Assembly (NCBI GenBank): GCA_964371655.1
Contig: CAYJOD010000084.1
Location: 1-27,016, forward strand
Origin: CAZGSN01 sp964371655
GTDB taxonomy: Bacteria > Desulfobacterota > Binatia > HRBIN30
Direction: 5' to 3'
DNA length: 27,016 bases
Each line of letters opens with the position of its first letter. Position 1 is the first letter of the stretch. The notes beneath the pieces were generated by a model. It saw only the letters and a list, made by a program, of their open reading frames with translations, ran no database searches and was not told the DNA's origin. The position numbers and the translations under genes are program-made. Shown in pieces: positions 25,492-27,016 of this stretch.

Positions 25492-25677
25492 TCAACCCGG
25501 AGGCCGGTGTAACGGCCTGGTGGACGAGGTTGGGCCAACGGTAACTTCCGTGCACGGCTCATCCGGCACTCGGCCCAGGCAACCCCTCAATGCAATAAGA
25601 CACTTTGGCTTCTGACACACCGACCGGCGCATCGCAGAAGGCCCAGCAAAGACCCGCGGGCCTCCGGGAGGAACGGC

Positions 25678-25824
25678 GTGATTCGATTCAAAGCCTCCTA
25701 CGCGTTCACGGACGAGGTTCGTGTCACGGTCGGCTACGATTGGAACCATGGCGCCTCCGATGCGCTGTTCGGGTTCTTCAAGTCGAACAATGGCGCCTAC
25801 GTCGAATTGCGTCGGGGATTCTAG
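25678..25824 (+). pseudogene. Possible remnant of an outer-membrane beta-barrel C-terminus
   Basis: A 48-codon frame from GTG, with GGGAGGAA 2-4 nt upstream, encodes alternating strands: FKASYAFTDEVRVTVGYDW, a turn, then a strand ALFGFFKSNNGAYVELRRGF ending in the stop. A C-terminal Phe preceded by alternating hydrophobic residues is the usual last-strand signal of outer-membrane barrels, and the layout recalls the end of DUF1302-type proteins. No upstream barrel remains in this frame. It may be a decayed fragment, a stand-alone peptide, or chance; the similarity is from memory, not a search. Confidence 0.35.
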
Positions 25825-25852
25825 CCGGCAGATTCTCTTAGTCGGCCGCAGA

Positions 25853-25868
25853 CCACCGCGAGCGGTGG
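25853..25868 (+). terminator. Hairpin after the beta-barrel-like remnant
   Basis: CCACCG/CGGTGG with a CGAG tetraloop, then CTTTG. Weak U-tract; it lies 29 nt past the remnant's stop and could be its former terminator. Confidence 0.3.
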
Positions 25869-26489
25869 CTTTGCCGCCTGCCGTATCTTCGAACATGGCA
25901 TCAACCCCGATACCTTGTGTGCGGCACACGCCCGCCCACGCTAGAGACCGACGTGGGTCGGGAGTCGCTTCCCGTCATTCGCCGAGTCACCGATCTGCGG
26001 GGTGCCGGATGCTCGAACGGATTCGCCTACCGCTGGTCGCCCGTCTGACCAACGCCGCGGGCAACCCCGGAAGCCTGGTCTGACCTATGGGTTGATACAA
26101 TGACAAGTATTGTTCTTCGGGGCTGTATACGAGACCAACGGCCCCATTTTCCCGCCAAGATGGTGCCTACGAGCGGAGACCGGTCGATGTCGCGGGGCAA
26201 CCGTCACCGTGTGGCTGGTTGCGTTTGGCACCCCACTGAGCGCTGCCACGGGAAACAGTTTCTGCTCAAGTTCGCCCGTGACCGTCGCGCTTGGGTCCGA
26301 GTCCAATGCTGTCTTTGTGCGGCGCGACCCCTGGATCGTTGTCTCGGGTCGCTGGCCACGCTCGGCGTCGCTTGGGCGGTGTGCACCTTGCTCCGTGGAT
26401 GGGCACATCAAGGTGAGGACCCTCGATATTTGGAACTAGAATACTGGCGGGGAGATAAGGGGAAGTACCCTTTGGCGCGGCGCTGCCTG

Positions 26490-26518
26490 TTGACACCATG
26501 GGAGCAATCAGGTAGCTA
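26490..26518 (+). promoter_or_regulatory. Candidate promoter of the tRNA cluster
   Basis: A perfect TTGACA (26490-26495) is followed after 17 nt by TAGCTA (26513-26518), about 66 nt upstream of tRNA-Thr. The -35 is ideal and the -10 poor, so the call rests mainly on the -35, the spacing and the position. Confidence 0.45.
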
Positions 26519-26584
26519 GCACGTTTTGCGCCAGCTGCCGAGAACTGCTCGGTGGAGTCACACGGAATGGTGTGCGGCAGCCGG

Positions 26585-26657
26585 GCCGATGTAGCTCAAA
26601 TGGTAGAGCGACTGACTTGTAATCAGTAGGTTGCCAGTTCGATTCTGGCCATCGGCT
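26585..26657 (+). tRNA. tRNA-Thr (anticodon UGU)
   Basis: Acceptor GCCGATG/CATCGGC, anticodon stem ACTGA/TCAGT with loop CTTGTAA (TGT), T-stem GCCAG/CTGGC with TTCGATT. Discriminator T, then CCA encoded at 26658-26660. First of four tRNA units. Confidence 0.95.
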
Positions 26658-26666
26658 CCAGCGTGC

Positions 26667-26749
<83 letters not shown>

Positions 26750-26788
26750 CTAGGGACGATTTGGTTGGATGTGTGACGATGGCAAGAT

Positions 26789-26862
26789 GCGGGAGTAGCT
26801 CAGATGGTTAGAGCATCAGCCTTCCAAGCTGAGGGTCGCGGGTTCGAATCCCGTTTCCCGCT
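26789..26862 (+). tRNA. tRNA-Gly (anticodon UCC)
   Basis: A 74-nt cloverleaf. Acceptor GCGGGAG/TTCCCGC with a terminal G-T, anticodon stem TCAGC/GCTGA with loop CTTCCAA (TCC), T-stem GCGGG/CCCGT, discriminator T. CCA is not encoded. Confidence 0.95.
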
Positions 26863-26935
26863 TCACTCTGATTCTCAGTAGCTGGAGGCGTCGACTTTTG
26901 ATTCTGTTGAGTTGTACCGCTACGGTACGCTGCAC

Positions 26936-27009
26936 GCCCAGGTAGCTCAGGCGGTTAGAGCACCTCCTTGGGTAGGTGGGGGTCGGGGGTTGGATTGCGC
27001 TCCTGGGCT
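26936..27009 (+). tRNA. Degenerate tRNA-like unit, probably tRNA-Thr (GGU) with errors
   Basis: The acceptor GCCCAGG/CCTGGGC and D-arm GCTC/GAGC are perfect, but the anticodon stem CCTCC/GGTGG has a central T-T mismatch. The loop TTGGGTA reads GGG (Pro) literally. The T-loop is TTGGATT instead of TTCGATT and the T-stem (GGGGG/GCGCT) has two mismatches. No CCA follows. Its place after Thr-Tyr-Gly is where tRNA-Thr(GGU) precedes tuf in many bacteria, and a few base changes to TTGGTAA would restore a sound Thr tRNA. A 6-bp hairpin GTACCG/CGGTAC sits just upstream (26914-26928). Confidence 0.5.
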
Positions 27010-27016
27010 TAAGAAG

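Larger units (their letters stand above)
25492..26584. other. 1.1-kb stretch without a convincing intact gene
   Basis: Between rlmB and the tRNA cluster no frame shows family motifs over a useful length. I see a 6-bp hairpin AGGCCG/CGGCCT just past the rlmB stop (about 25501-25518), a 48-codon beta-barrel-like remnant (25678-25824) and a promoter-like pair near 26490. A frame at 26110-26439 has a short hydrophobic stretch (VWLVAFGTPLSAATG) but nothing recognisable, so I do not call it. Confidence 0.6.

Noticed and set aside
26110..26439. A 109-codon frame with a short hydrophobic stretch before the tRNA cluster
   Set aside because: The start is TTG without a ribosome site, composition is uneven and I recognise no family; it may be decayed DNA.
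26936..27009. Calling the last tRNA unit a functional tRNA-Pro(GGG)
   Set aside because: The anticodon and T-arms do not pair well, and the acceptor and synteny do not resemble tRNA-Pro.

Overview
The window looks like a piece of chromosome from an uncultivated, GC-rich, Gram-negative bacterium. LptF and LptG imply an LPS outer membrane. The order tRNA-Leu, tig, clpP, clpX, lon, HU and the pair rplM-rpsI fit deltaproteobacterial-grade lineages (for example Desulfobacterota, Myxococcota or Binatota). That placement is inference from gene order and protein style, not from a search.

The left half (1-14860) is a loose set of accessory and metabolic genes: crotonyl-CoA carboxylase/reductase (-), an M20 amidohydrolase (+), a PHP-fold hydrolase (+), a Phd/YefM-type antitoxin with a zeta-like kinase (-), a SIMPL protein and cytochrome P460 pair (-), a small lipoprotein-like protein with a DUF1232 membrane protein (+), a membrane metallophosphoesterase (-), an SRPBCC protein (-), a secreted FG-GAP/VCBS repeat protein (-), a Mut7-C PIN-like protein (-) and a transglutaminase-like protein (+). 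Almost every gap here carries a non-coding repeat: heptamer arrays, foldback elements with terminal inverted repeats, a 24-bp perfect palindrome, and two inverted copies of a 59-bp foldback. One 117-bp foldback is bounded by an 8-bp direct repeat that looks like a target-site duplication. Another foldback lies inside the 5' end of the cytochrome P460 reading frame.

The right half (14931-27009) is housekeeping. tRNA-Leu(UAG) is followed by the proteostasis cluster trigger factor, ClpP, ClpX, Lon, and then HU with its own strong promoter. tRNA-Val and tRNA-Asp follow, then rplM-rpsI. The LPS-export permease genes lptF-lptG run on the minus strand, head-to-head with rlmB only 15 nt away. A roughly 1.1-kb stretch after rlmB has no convincing intact gene, only a 48-codon reading frame resembling the last strands of an outer-membrane beta-barrel. 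The window ends in a tRNA cluster: Thr(UGU), Tyr(GUA), Gly(UCC) and a fourth, damaged tRNA-like unit. In related genomes such a cluster leads into tuf, which would lie just outside.

I found no CRISPR array, phage module, defence island or clearly new multi-gene system. The most unusual material is the density and variety of small foldback repeats, and their relation to the P460 start and to gene boundaries.
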